Shown: piece by piece, positions 1-7,365 of the stretch
Layout of the letters: each line of letters begins with the position of its first letter
Numbering within the stretch: the stretch's first letter is position 1
The notes under the pieces: model-generated
Seen by the model: only the letters and a program-made list of their open reading frames with translations
The model's database searches: none
Told to the model about the DNA's origin: nothing
Assembly (NCBI GenBank): GCA_002719315.1
Contig: PBHD01000001.1
Location: forward strand, 53,439 to 108,779
Source: Flavobacteriaceae bacterium
GTDB lineage: Bacteria > Bacteroidota > Bacteroidia > Flavobacteriales > Flavobacteriaceae
Direction of reading: 5' to 3'
Length of the DNA: 55,341 nt
Translations under genes and position numbers: made by a program

Positions 1-2
1 AA

Positions 3-1121
3 TGGAATAAGGTTGATTGGAAAATGCTTGACATAAAAGAAAATGAAGATTTAAGAATTTTTGCAAGATCAACCTCAGATGATAAGGGGCCTTTTATGAT
101 GTTTTTAACAGCATTAAAAATCCTTAAAATTTATAATAAAGAACCAGCTTTTAATATTAAAATAATTCTTGATTTTGAGGAAGAGAAGGGTTCGCCAGGT
201 TTGCCAGATGCTGTAGATAAATATAAAGATCTATTAACAGCTGATCTTCTTTTAATTTTAGATGGACCTATGCATTCTTCAAAAAAACCCACTTTAGTTT
301 TTGGTAATAGAGGTATAGCCTCAATAACTCTTAAGGTATATGGCCCTAAAACTTCTCAGCATAGTGGTCATTATGGTAATTTTATCCCTAATCCTGCATT
401 AAGATTAACCAAAGTTTTATCATCAATGAAAAGTGATGATGGTAGAGTTATTATACCTGGTTTTTATGATGGGATAAGAATTACTGATCAAGTTAAATCA
501 GTTTTAAAAAAAATACCATCAGAGGATGAATTAATTAAGAAAAGAACAAAAATTAAATCGGTAGATAAAGTCGCAGAAAGTTATCAAGAATCAATTCAAT
601 ATCCTTCGTTAAATATTAGAGGTCTTCAAAGTGGTTGGGTTGGATCTCAGGTTAGAACTATAATTCCTTCAATTGCTCAAGCTGAAATTGATGTAAGACT
701 TGTTTTAGAGAGTGATCCATTAAGATTAATAAATTTAATAAAAACCCATATAGAATCATTGGGATATAAAATTATTAATAAGGAACCAAATGATAATCAA
801 AGAATGTTAAATGATAAGCTTATAAAAATGTCTTATAAAGTTTCATATCCAGCATTTAGGACTCCAGTTGATGCTATTGAAGGTATATGGTTAAAAAATA
901 TTCTTTATAATACCTATGGTATTGATCCTGTTTTGATAAGAACTAGTGGAGGTTCCGTTCCTATCTCACCTTTTGTTAATAATCTAGGCATTCCTGCTAT
1001 TGGCCTTCCTACTGTTAATTTAGATAATAATCAACATAGTCCTAATGAAAATATTAGATTAGGGAATTATTTTTATGGTATAGAGACTTTTGTTAATTTA
1101 CTATCGGAACCATTTAAATAA
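3..1121 (+). CDS. M20-family metallopeptidase, 5'-truncated by window edge
   Basis: This is the C-terminal part of an M20/M25/M40 zinc peptidase of the cytosolic dipeptidase type. The frame stays open upstream of the first ATG (24) to the window edge, so the N-terminus lies outside. Visible family hallmarks are the SDDKGP metal-binding segment near residue 25, the FEEEKGSPG segment with the catalytic and metal glutamates, a lid/dimerisation domain in the middle, RTSGGSVPI, and a late HSPNE segment carrying a metal-binding histidine. The family hydrolyses dipeptides or N-acylated amino acids; the substrate cannot be told from sequence. The following kinase gene begins 25 bases downstream on the same strand, so the two may be co-transcribed. 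Confidence 0.88.
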   Translation, partial: WNKVDWKMLDIKENEDLRIFARSTSDDKGPFMMFLTALKILKIYNKEPAFNIKIILDFEEEKGSPGLPDAVDKYKDLLTADLLLILDGPMHSSKKPTLVFGNRGIASITLKVYGPKTSQHSGHYGNFIPNPALRLTKVLSSMKSDDGRVIIPGFYDGIRITDQVKSVLKKIPSEDELIKKRTKIKSVDKVAESYQESIQYPSLNIRGLQSGWVGSQVRTIIPSIAQAEIDVRLVLESDPLRLINLIKTHIESLGYKIINKEPNDNQRMLNDKLIKMSYKVSYPAFRTPVDAIEGIWLKNILYNTYGIDPVLIRTSGGSVPISPFVNNLGIPAIGLPTVNLDNNQHSPNENIRLGNYFYGIETFVNLLSEPFK

Positions 1122-1146
1122 TTTTTGAATTATTATTTTTTAATTG

Positions 1147-2010
1147 ATGAAAAAAAAAGTTGTATGTTTTGGAGAAGCTTTATGGGATAATTTTCCTGAT
1201 TATAAAGAAATTGGTGGAGCTCCCCTGAATGTAGCTTATCATTTAAATCAATTAGGAGTAGATACTCAATTTATAACAAAGGTAGGTGGGGATGAAATGG
1301 GAAGACAAATTATAGAGTTTATAGATGAACTTGGTTTTGATAACTCATTAATTCAAATAGATAAAAAATTTAATACGGGAGAGGTTAATATTTCTTTAGA
1401 TAAATCAAAATCTGCTAATTATATAATAAAATATCCAAGTGCATGGGATAAAATTCAGGTTTTGGATAATTATATTGAGGTTGTTGAAAATTCTGACTTT
1501 TTTGTTTTTGGAAGCTTAGTATCAAGAGATAAAGTTTCTAAAGAAACATTACTTAAATTAATTAGTCATGCTAATTTTAAAGTTTTTGATGTAAACATTA
1601 GAGAGCCTTATTATGATTTTGATTTAATTTCTTTTTTAATGCAAGAATCAAATATGATTAAATTCAATGAAGAAGAAATTGAAAGGATTTCTAAAGATTT
1701 GGGAATAGTTTCTAATTCTATTGAAAACAAAATGTTAGAAATTTCTAAAATAACAAATACGGAGTTTATATGCTTGACTCTTGGTGATAATGGAGTTATT
1801 TTTTACGATTCAAAATTTCATTATCAAGATGCAATAAAAACAAAATTACTAAATACTGTGGGAGCAGGGGATTCTTTTTTAGCAATGATAATAGAAGGGA
1901 TGATTTCTAATATATCAGTAAAGTTATTCTTAAAAAGAGCAGTTAATTTAAGCGCATATGTTTGTTCTAAAAATGGACCAAATCCAGAATATAATAAAGA
2001 TCAATTTTAA
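1147..2010 (+). CDS. PfkB-family carbohydrate kinase (fructokinase-like)
   Basis: A 287-residue sugar kinase of the PfkB/ribokinase family that phosphorylates a sugar with ATP in the cytoplasm. It has the N-terminal substrate-binding segment FGEALWDNFP followed by GGAPLNVAYHL, and the C-terminal signature NTVGAGDSF with the catalytic aspartate and anion hole. The GEALWD/GGAPLN pattern is typical of bacterial fructokinases, but substrate assignment by motif is not firm. ATG at 1147 is preferred over an in-frame TTG three bases upstream. It is the last gene before the hydrogenase island; the next 277 bases hold a truncated tRNA and palindromes. Confidence 0.85.
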   Translation: MKKKVVCFGEALWDNFPDYKEIGGAPLNVAYHLNQLGVDTQFITKVGGDEMGRQIIEFIDELGFDNSLIQIDKKFNTGEVNISLDKSKSANYIIKYPSAWDKIQVLDNYIEVVENSDFFVFGSLVSRDKVSKETLLKLISHANFKVFDVNIREPYYDFDLISFLMQESNMIKFNEEEIERISKDLGIVSNSIENKMLEISKITNTEFICLTLGDNGVIFYDSKFHYQDAIKTKLLNTVGAGDSFLAMIIEGMISNISVKLFLKRAVNLSAYVCSKNGPNPEYNKDQF

Positions 2011-2087
2011 TTTATTTTTTTAAGGTAAATAATGTTGTTTTTGCCCAATTTTATGTTAAGAATTAATCTTCTTAATTGTCTATTTTA

Positions 2088-2131
2088 GGACGCTTAGCTC
2101 AGCTGGATAGAGTATCTACCTTCTAAGCAGA
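2088..2131 (+). pseudogene. Truncated tRNA-Arg(UCU), 5' half only (putative att-like site)
   Basis: These 44 bases match 41 of 44 positions of the first 44 bases of the intact tRNA-Arg at 19712-19785: acceptor 5' strand, D-arm and the anticodon arm including the CTTCTAA loop. Similarity stops right after the anticodon stem, and no T-arm or 3' acceptor strand follows. The mismatches include acceptor-stem position 7 and the anticodon stem, so it cannot be a functional tRNA. With the intact tRNA in the same orientation it brackets the hydrogenase island as an imperfect direct repeat. The likely meaning is the scar of an integration or recombination in the anticodon arm. Confidence 0.85.
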
Positions 2132-2183
2132 TTACCCACTTAACTCTTCAAGATTTTATTAAACTCTATCACCGTGTCAAGCT

Positions 2184-2278
2184 CTTTATTAATAAAGATT
2201 AGAAAAAGTTTTCTAGATAAATAGACTCATTTAATTATGAATTTTATAATTTTTCTTTTACATTTATATGTAACATAT
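2184..2278. promoter_or_regulatory. Palindrome cluster upstream of the hydrogenase operon
   Basis: Three perfect inverted repeats lie in the leader of the small-subunit gene. CTTTATTAATAAAG is at 2184-2197, TAGAAAA-AG-TTTTCTA at 2200-2215 and ATATGT-A-ACATAT at 2266-2278, the last ending nine bases before the ATG. Any could be an operator, for example for the TetR-family regulator encoded in the island. The DNA is very AT-rich, so chance palindromes are expected. No clear Bacteroidota -33/-7 promoter was found here. Confidence 0.3.
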
Positions 2279-2287
2279 GATACAATT

Positions 2288-3442
2288 ATGACAAAAAATT
2301 CATCTAAACCTTTTGAAAATCAAATTTCGAACGTTTTTGACGAAGTTCATGCTTTTTGGATTGCAGGAGGCAGTTGTGATGGCTGTTCTATTGCTACTGT
2401 AGGTGCAACGAGCCCTTCAGTTGAAAATCTTCTTAATGGAGCTATACCTGGAGCTGCTAAAGTAATTTTGCATCATCCTGTATTAGCTACTAACGTTGGA
2501 GAAGAATTTATAAAACCTTTTCGATTAGCGGCCAAAGGAGAATTAGGTGCTCCATTCGTAGTTTTATGCGAAGGTTCAATTATGGACGAGAGTATAGCAG
2601 CAGAGAGTGGAGGTTATTGGTCCGGTCTTGGAGCTGATGAAGATGAGAATGGAGATCCGCAGCCCATACCTTCTTCAAGTTGGGTGACGAGAATGTCAGA
2701 ACACGCTGCAGCTGTAGTTGCAGTAGGTACTTGTGCAACATGGGGAGGAATTCCAGCAGCGGCAAATAATCCTACGAATTCAGTAAGTGTAATGGATTTA
2801 TTAGGCGAAGATTATCGAAGTACTTTGGGACTTCCTGTAGTTAATATTCCAGGATGCGCACCTCAAGGTGATAATATTACCGAGACTATTGTATCTGTAT
2901 TAATGTTTTTAAATGGGTTGACGCCCTTACCTGAGTTTGATGAATTAGGTCGTCCGTCTTGGTTATTTGATGAGACTGTGCATAGAGGGTGCACTAGAGC
3001 GGGTTTCTACGAAGAGGGTAATTTTGCTGAAGAACACGGAGATAAGGAATGCCTTGTAGAAGTAGGTTGTTGGGGTCCAGTTGTACAATGTAACATCAAT
3101 AAAAGAGGTGCTATTAATAATGCTGGTGGATGTATGAATGTTGGGGCACCTTGTATAGGATGTACCATGCCTGGTTTTCCTGATAGCTTCGCCCCTTTTT
3201 ATAAAACTCCTCCTGGGACAATTGTTTCTTCTAATATTTCTAGAGTAACCGGAACAGTTATGCGAAATTTAAGGGAAATGTCAATGGCGTTTCAAAATAA
3301 AACTCCAAAATGGAAAAAAGATGGGCATGTACCTTCAGGATGGGGTCATGTTAAAAAGCCTAACGTTTTAGATAATATTGTACATTATGCTTATGAAAAA
3401 ATGCAATTTAGTGATAGTCCTAAACCTGGTTCTAAAAAATAA
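2288..3442 (+). CDS. [NiFe]-hydrogenase small subunit (group 1h/1l-like uptake enzyme)
   Basis: The electron-transfer subunit of an H2-uptake [NiFe]-hydrogenase, 384 residues from the ATG at 2288. It carries the Fe-S clusters that pass electrons from the Ni-Fe site. Visible proximal-cluster elements are GGSCDGCS (C30, C33), GTCATWGG and IPGCAPQ; the C-terminal half has the further cysteine set HRGCTRAGFYEEG, VGCWGPVVQC, GGCMNVGAPCIGC. There is no N-terminal twin-arginine signal and no C-terminal membrane helix, unlike classical membrane-bound group 1 enzymes. An upstream in-frame ATG at 2237 would add a 17-residue hydrophobic stretch without a Tat motif; I prefer 2288. It opens the rightward operon. 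The closest groups I can recall are 1h and 1l, where this subunit is often called HhyS or HylS; the subgroup is inferred. Confidence 0.93.
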   Translation: MTKNSSKPFENQISNVFDEVHAFWIAGGSCDGCSIATVGATSPSVENLLNGAIPGAAKVILHHPVLATNVGEEFIKPFRLAAKGELGAPFVVLCEGSIMDESIAAESGGYWSGLGADEDENGDPQPIPSSSWVTRMSEHAAAVVAVGTCATWGGIPAAANNPTNSVSVMDLLGEDYRSTLGLPVVNIPGCAPQGDNITETIVSVLMFLNGLTPLPEFDELGRPSWLFDETVHRGCTRAGFYEEGNFAEEHGDKECLVEVGCWGPVVQCNINKRGAINNAGGCMNVGAPCIGCTMPGFPDSFAPFYKTPPGTIVSSNISRVTGTVMRNLREMSMAFQNKTPKWKKDGHVPSGWGHVKKPNVLDNIVHYAYEKMQFSDSPKPGSKK

Positions 3443-3450
3443 TTATTAAC

Positions 3451-3726
3451 ATGGAAAATGAAGCACTTTTTAATGAATGGTTGATTGGACTTGTATTGGT
3501 TTCGGCAATAGTTGTAATCGCTGCAATACTTTTAATTTTAGTATTCTTGGCGGCAAGGAGAATCTTAAGATTGGCTGTAGCTGCTTTGAAAATAGTAACT
3601 CAAATAAAGAATAACACTAATGCTATATGGGAATTGGAAAATACTAACAAGGTAGCCTTGAATATTAAAAATGAAGCAGAGGCAATTGAAGAGCATGCTA
3701 CTTTAGTAGCTGATGCATTAAAATAA
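3451..3726 (+). CDS. Hydrogenase-associated single-pass membrane protein 1
   Basis: A 91-residue protein of unknown family, eight bases after the small-subunit stop. It has one strongly hydrophobic helix at about residues 11-35, then a basic stretch (ARRILR) and a polar helical tail of about 50 residues with coiled-coil-like spacing. Its tail (NNTNAIWELENTNKVA...ADALK) aligns with those of the next four small proteins at an [x]-T-x-x-hydrophobic position and an A-L end, suggesting a tandem paralogous family. The basic residues after the helix suggest a cytoplasmic tail (positive-inside rule). It is probably a membrane anchor or scaffold subunit of the hydrogenase. Confidence 0.75.
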   Translation: MENEALFNEWLIGLVLVSAIVVIAAILLILVFLAARRILRLAVAALKIVTQIKNNTNAIWELENTNKVALNIKNEAEAIEEHATLVADALK

Positions 3727-3742
3727 TAAGTAAATAAAAAAT

Positions 3743-4060
3743 ATGAGTACAGGAATACAATTATGGATACTATCACTGATTATTGCCTTGGTAGTTATTG
3801 GTGTCGTAGCATTTCTTCTAAATTTAGTTAAGAAAACTGCCCTTGAGATTGATGAAACTGTATCAAATATATGGACTCAAGGAAAACTTACGGCAAACAA
3901 CACTATCCACATACCTTTGTTTTTAACGAAAACGAATCAAGTGGCAGGTGAAATATTAAAATCAGCTTTAGCTATTGTTGGTGGCTCAAAGGCAATTACA
4001 CAACATATAGAAAGTTGCCCTGGATGTCCTCATTGCATACTAGAAGAATCTAAAAATTAA
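3743..4060 (+). CDS. Hydrogenase-associated membrane protein 2 with CxxCxxC tail
   Basis: A 105-residue single-pass protein, 16 bases after protein 1 and the second of the tandem set. The membrane helix spans about residues 6-30 and is followed by LVKK and a helical tail with the NNTIHIP...TNQVAGEIL pattern shared with protein 1. Unlike its four neighbours it ends in a cysteine cluster, SCPGCPHC, with three cysteines spaced C-x2-C-x2-C, which could bind a metal or Fe-S cluster or form a contact with the hydrogenase. It has no known domain that I recognise. It is a candidate electron-transfer or docking subunit. Confidence 0.75.
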   Translation: MSTGIQLWILSLIIALVVIGVVAFLLNLVKKTALEIDETVSNIWTQGKLTANNTIHIPLFLTKTNQVAGEILKSALAIVGGSKAITQHIESCPGCPHCILEESKN

Positions 4061-4065
4061 ACTAT

Positions 4066-4356
4066 ATGAGTATTATATTAATAATTATTACCATTTTAGC
4101 CGTACTCCTTTTAGTATATGTTTTGGTACATTATCTTAGGGCGATTATTAAAACACTCACTAGTATTGGTGGAAATGGCTCAAGCTCTTTAGCTAAATTA
4201 AGATTAGGCCTTAGAGCAATCGAAACTGAGACCGGACACTTACCCACTCAGGCAACTAAACTAAATGGTGGTTTAACTGAAGTGGCTGGAGGACTTAAAA
4301 TAGTGGATGACCAATTAGAAGCATCAATAAATGCAGCTTTAAAACAAAAAGTATAA
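4066..4356 (+). CDS. Hydrogenase-associated membrane protein 3
   Basis: A 96-residue single-pass protein, five bases after protein 2. The helix spans about residues 3-27, then a polar tail rich in Gly, Leu and Asn. The tail segment ETGHLPTQATKLNGGL...DDQLEASINAALK aligns clearly with protein 5 (DDTGPLEEKVDVINGAL...DSHLVSIAKVLK), making this pair the closest relatives in the set. The tail predicts as two amphipathic helices joined at the NGG/AGG turns. Its role is inferred from position: anchor or stalk for the hydrogenase. Confidence 0.75.
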   Translation: MSIILIIITILAVLLLVYVLVHYLRAIIKTLTSIGGNGSSSLAKLRLGLRAIETETGHLPTQATKLNGGLTEVAGGLKIVDDQLEASINAALKQKV

Positions 4357-4357
4357 C

Positions 4358-4648
4358 ATGGATATTTTAAACATCTTATGGTTGGTTTTGTTAATAGTAA
4401 CAGTACTTATCTTACCTTATCTAATTCATTTGTTACATAAAACATGGCTTGCTTCAAAATCGATTGAACGCTATTTAAAAGAAATGAAAGAGGCGGGCAT
4501 AGGAGTAGCAGGAAATACAGAGCATGTGAAGGCTTTGGATGATACTATTGGTGTTGCTAGTGGAATTCTAAAAGTTGCCGGGTCTATCAATGAGAATTCA
4601 GAAACATTAAAAACAGCTTTGGCTTCACGAGCAGAAAAATTAAATTGA
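4358..4648 (+). CDS. Hydrogenase-associated membrane protein 4
   Basis: A 96-residue single-pass protein one base after the stop of protein 3, so tightly co-translated. The hydrophobic helix lies at about residues 4-26, then a basic segment (HKTWLASKSIERYLKE) and a tail with GNTEHVKALDDTIGVASGILK and a final LKTAL, matching the family pattern. It has no cysteines and no recognised domain. Its stop overlaps the alternative TTG start of protein 5. Confidence 0.75.
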   Translation: MDILNILWLVLLIVTVLILPYLIHLLHKTWLASKSIERYLKEMKEAGIGVAGNTEHVKALDDTIGVASGILKVAGSINENSETLKTALASRAEKLN

Positions 4649-4653
4649 ATTTT

Positions 4654-4929
4654 ATGAATTCATCAACTCTTTTTATAGCTACCATTATCATAGTTGCACT
4701 TTTAGTGCTGGTATTGGTTATATATTTAGTACTTATAATAATTGCACTTAGAAGAGCTGGCACCCATTTAAAAGGTTTAGCCGGAGGATTGCAAAAAATA
4801 CAGGATGACACAGGACCTTTGGAAGAAAAAGTAGATGTAATCAATGGTGCTTTAAAACAATTAAATGGTGGGTTATCTTCGGTTGATTCTCATTTAGTTT
4901 CCATAGCTAAAGTCCTAAAATTAGTTTAA
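4654..4929 (+). CDS. Hydrogenase-associated membrane protein 5
   Basis: The last of the five small membrane proteins, 91 residues from the ATG at 4654; an in-frame TTG at 4645 overlapping the previous stop would add three residues. A long hydrophobic helix covers about residues 5-30, followed by ALRRAG and a helical tail with the GGLQKI-x3-TG-PL and NGGL elements also seen in protein 3. The gene ends 20 bases before the large subunit. Placing five such genes between the two catalytic subunits strongly suggests they are structural subunits of the same complex. Confidence 0.75.
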   Translation: MNSSTLFIATIIIVALLVLVLVIYLVLIIIALRRAGTHLKGLAGGLQKIQDDTGPLEEKVDVINGALKQLNGGLSSVDSHLVSIAKVLKLV

Positions 4930-4949
4930 TTAAAATAAAAATATAACAT

Positions 4950-6824
4950 ATGTGTTTTAAAAATTTACCCATAGCATTTGATAAAGAAGGAAATGCTTAT
5001 TTAAAAGAGGGTCTAGCTGATCCTTATGAGCATAAAGTGGTTGATCTTGGAAAGGAACAAGATAAGCTTAAAGGTTTGCTTGAACGTAACGGATTTATTA
5101 GAAATATCGATTATGATCCTGTGACTAGAGTAGCTGGTGCTTTGGCTTTTCACAGCGTTGTTGATTTAGAAAAAAAGAAAGTGCTGTCAACAAATTCAAT
5201 GGCTACACTTTTTCGTGGTTATGAGGTTATTTTAAAAGGACGAGATCCTAGAGATGCAGCATATATTAGTAGTAGAGCCTGTGGGGTATGTGGCGGTGTT
5301 CATGCTACCACAGCTGCCTTGGCAATTGAAATGGCATTAGGAATTAAACCACCGCCATTGGGCATTGTTATGCGCAATATTTTATTGGCTATTGAATACA
5401 TGTATGATCACCCTTTACACTTATTCTTGTTGGCTGGTCCTGATTATTCAGAAGAATTGGTTCGAGAGACAAATCCTGAACTTCTAGATATTGCAGCATC
5501 GACAAAAGCAAAAAATAAGGATGTACATGGATACAATACCATATTGGATATAATGAAAGATTTGAACCCGCTTAAAGGTAAATTATACCTTGAGGCTTTG
5601 AGTATGACTCGTGTTGCTCGAGAAGCGTACGTTCTAATTGGAGGTAAATATCCTCATCCTCAGTCTGTTGTGCCTGGAGGGCTTTCAGTTACAGTAAATG
5701 CTTCTATGCTTAATGAAGTTTACAGTAAGTTGATAAAGTTTTTTGACTACAGTAAGAAAGTTACGGGTATTTGGGATGATGTTTTTGATTTTTTCTTAGA
5801 CAGTAATCCTGAATATGCTAAATGTGGTGTTCGACCAGCAACTATGATGGATACTGGTGTTTGGGATAGGCCAGACCATTATGATGCTACATTTAATAAT
5901 TGTGACAAGTGGGGGGAGGCAAGATGGTCAACACCTGGAGTTTTAGTTGATGGTAAGGTTGTTACTACAAAGCTTACCGAATTGAACGCGGGAATAGAAG
6001 AGTTTGTTGAACATTCCTACTATAAAAAATGGGATGGACATCGTTTTAAAGAAGATGCAAATGGAATGCCATTGAGTCCAAATCATCCTTGGAACAAAGA
6101 AACAATTCCTAAACCAGGAAAACAAAGCTGGAAAGATCGTTATAGCTGGGATACATCTCCTACTTGGGACAGAATGCCTATGGAAGCTGGTGCTTACACC
6201 AGAATGTACATGACCGCAAAAGCCCAAAAAGCACCGGCAAGCAAATTTTTGGAAAATACCGGAACTAGTATGAAAATTCATGTTCCAAAACATTTTCTCC
6301 CAGAAAAAACCTTGGAATGGAAAATTCCTAAACATTGGAATGCTTTCGAACGTAACCGAGCAAGGGCATATTGTTTACCTTATTCTACCATGGTTGCCTT
6401 AGAAAATTGGATGATGGCTATGGATTTAATCAAAAATGGAAATACAAAAGTTAGTGTGCCTTACGAAATCCCTAAAAAAGGTACACATATTGGATTTGGT
6501 GCATGGGGCGCTGGTAGAGGTTTCCTTTCTCACCATCTTATAGTCGAGAATGGACTCATCGAAAATTATCAAATTATTACGCCTTCCACTTTAAATGCTG
6601 CACCAAGGACTCCTTGGGGAGAAATGGGACCATATGAAGAAGCAGTACTAAACACGCCTCTACTTGAAAAATTTGACAAACCTGAAGATTATAAAGGAAT
6701 AGATATTTTGAGGGCCATAAGAAGCTTCGACCCTTGTATGCCATGTACTACACATATTATGTCTAAGGATAGCGACCATATGGTAACACGTGAAGTAACA
6801 ACCTGTGCTTGCGGTGTTGAATAA
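4950..6824 (+). CDS. [NiFe]-hydrogenase large (catalytic) subunit
   Basis: The Ni-Fe(CN)2CO-binding subunit that splits H2, 624 residues. The N-terminal L1 motif RACGVCGGVH supplies two Ni ligands (C111, C114). The C-terminal L2 motif DPCMPCTTH supplies the others (C596, C599) and ends at H602, the usual maturation cleavage site. The predicted 21-22 residue C-terminal extension would be removed by the peptidase encoded at 8870. Preceding helix motifs such as DPVTRVAG are intact, so the active site looks complete. Codon use includes CGT/CGA arginines, rare in the flanking core genes and consistent with transfer. The motif style and length resemble groups 1h/1l (HhyL/HylL); subgroup is inferred. 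Confidence 0.95.
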   Translation: MCFKNLPIAFDKEGNAYLKEGLADPYEHKVVDLGKEQDKLKGLLERNGFIRNIDYDPVTRVAGALAFHSVVDLEKKKVLSTNSMATLFRGYEVILKGRDPRDAAYISSRACGVCGGVHATTAALAIEMALGIKPPPLGIVMRNILLAIEYMYDHPLHLFLLAGPDYSEELVRETNPELLDIAASTKAKNKDVHGYNTILDIMKDLNPLKGKLYLEALSMTRVAREAYVLIGGKYPHPQSVVPGGLSVTVNASMLNEVYSKLIKFFDYSKKVTGIWDDVFDFFLDSNPEYAKCGVRPATMMDTGVWDRPDHYDATFNNCDKWGEARWSTPGVLVDGKVVTTKLTELNAGIEEFVEHSYYKKWDGHRFKEDANGMPLSPNHPWNKETIPKPGKQSWKDRYSWDTSPTWDRMPMEAGAYTRMYMTAKAQKAPASKFLENTGTSMKIHVPKHFLPEKTLEWKIPKHWNAFERNRARAYCLPYSTMVALENWMMAMDLIKNGNTKVSVPYEIPKKGTHIGFGAWGAGRGFLSHHLIVENGLIENYQIITPSTLNAAPRTPWGEMGPYEEAVLNTPLLEKFDKPEDYKGIDILRAIRSFDPCMPCTTHIMSKDSDHMVTREVTTCACGVE

Positions 6825-7365
6825 AAATGTTCTGATTGGCACAGTAGGTTATCATTTACTAAGTAACCATTCAGTGGGTCCAATTCTGCTTCCTCAGATA
6901 CGATCTATTCCATGGGATGGTTCTGTTACTGTGGAAGAAATGAACTGGGGACCTATTGCAATCGTTCAATATTTTCAGAGCTTAAAAAAACCTTTTGATA
7001 GAGTGATATTTTTAGTAGCAATTGAAAGACCTGAAAGAAATATTGGAGATATTTCTGTTTTTCAATGGATGGGGTACTTACCTTTTGAAAAACAAATTCA
7101 AGCTTGTATTGGTGATGCTGCAACTGGTGTAATTTCTATAGAAAATCTTTTGGTGATTGGTGAGCATTTCAAAATTTGGCCAGAAGAAGTTTTTTTAGTA
7201 GATGTTGAGCCTGGAGCTGAACAATCTGGTGAACACTTAACTGCTGAGGTTGATGCAAAAATTCCTGAAATTTTGCGTATATTGAAAGATTTAGAACACA
7301 AACCAACTACTTCTTTAGCTTCTAAAAAGTTAAGAGGAGACACCTTATTTGATAAAAGTTTATGA
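6805..7365 (+). CDS. Degenerate HyaD/HupD-like maturation peptidase homologue
   Basis: A protein of up to 186 residues with the fold signature of hydrogenase maturation peptidases, but an altered active site. The N-terminal segment NVLIGTVGYHLLSNHSVGP corresponds to the family's GxGN-x3-xDDGxG loop, with the Asn replaced by Tyr and the Asp-Glu/Asp Ni-binding pair replaced by Asn-His. A later VDVEPGAEQSGEHL may correspond to the family's C-terminal portion. It overlaps the large subunit; GTG 6805, GTG 6814 or TTG 6817 could be the start, and the last best matches the family's usual N-terminus. It may be a chaperone-like pseudo-peptidase, or a divergent enzyme using other ligands. The intact paralogue is at 8870. 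Confidence 0.65.
   Translation: MLAVLNKNVLIGTVGYHLLSNHSVGPILLPQIRSIPWDGSVTVEEMNWGPIAIVQYFQSLKKPFDRVIFLVAIERPERNIGDISVFQWMGYLPFEKQIQACIGDAATGVISIENLLVIGEHFKIWPEEVFLVDVEPGAEQSGEHLTAEVDAKIPEILRILKDLEHKPTTSLASKKLRGDTLFDKSL

Larger units (their letters stand above)
2011..2287. other. Left junction region of the hydrogenase island
   Basis: This gap between the sugar kinase and the hydrogenase small subunit carries the truncated tRNA-Arg copy (2088-2131) and then an AT-rich leader with three short palindromes. I see no further convincing gene. An open frame from 2237 runs into the small subunit but its first 17 residues look untranslated. Confidence 0.6.

Noticed and set aside
2237-2287. Upstream start adding a hydrophobic 17-residue leader to the hydrogenase small subunit
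   Set aside because: It lacks a twin-arginine motif and the downstream ATG gives the normal family N-terminus; the extension also contains one of the leader palindromes.
2580-2765. Antisense open frame of 61 codons within the small-subunit gene
   Set aside because: It is a by-product of the codon pattern of the real gene, with low-complexity Leu/Gln content and no recognisable features.
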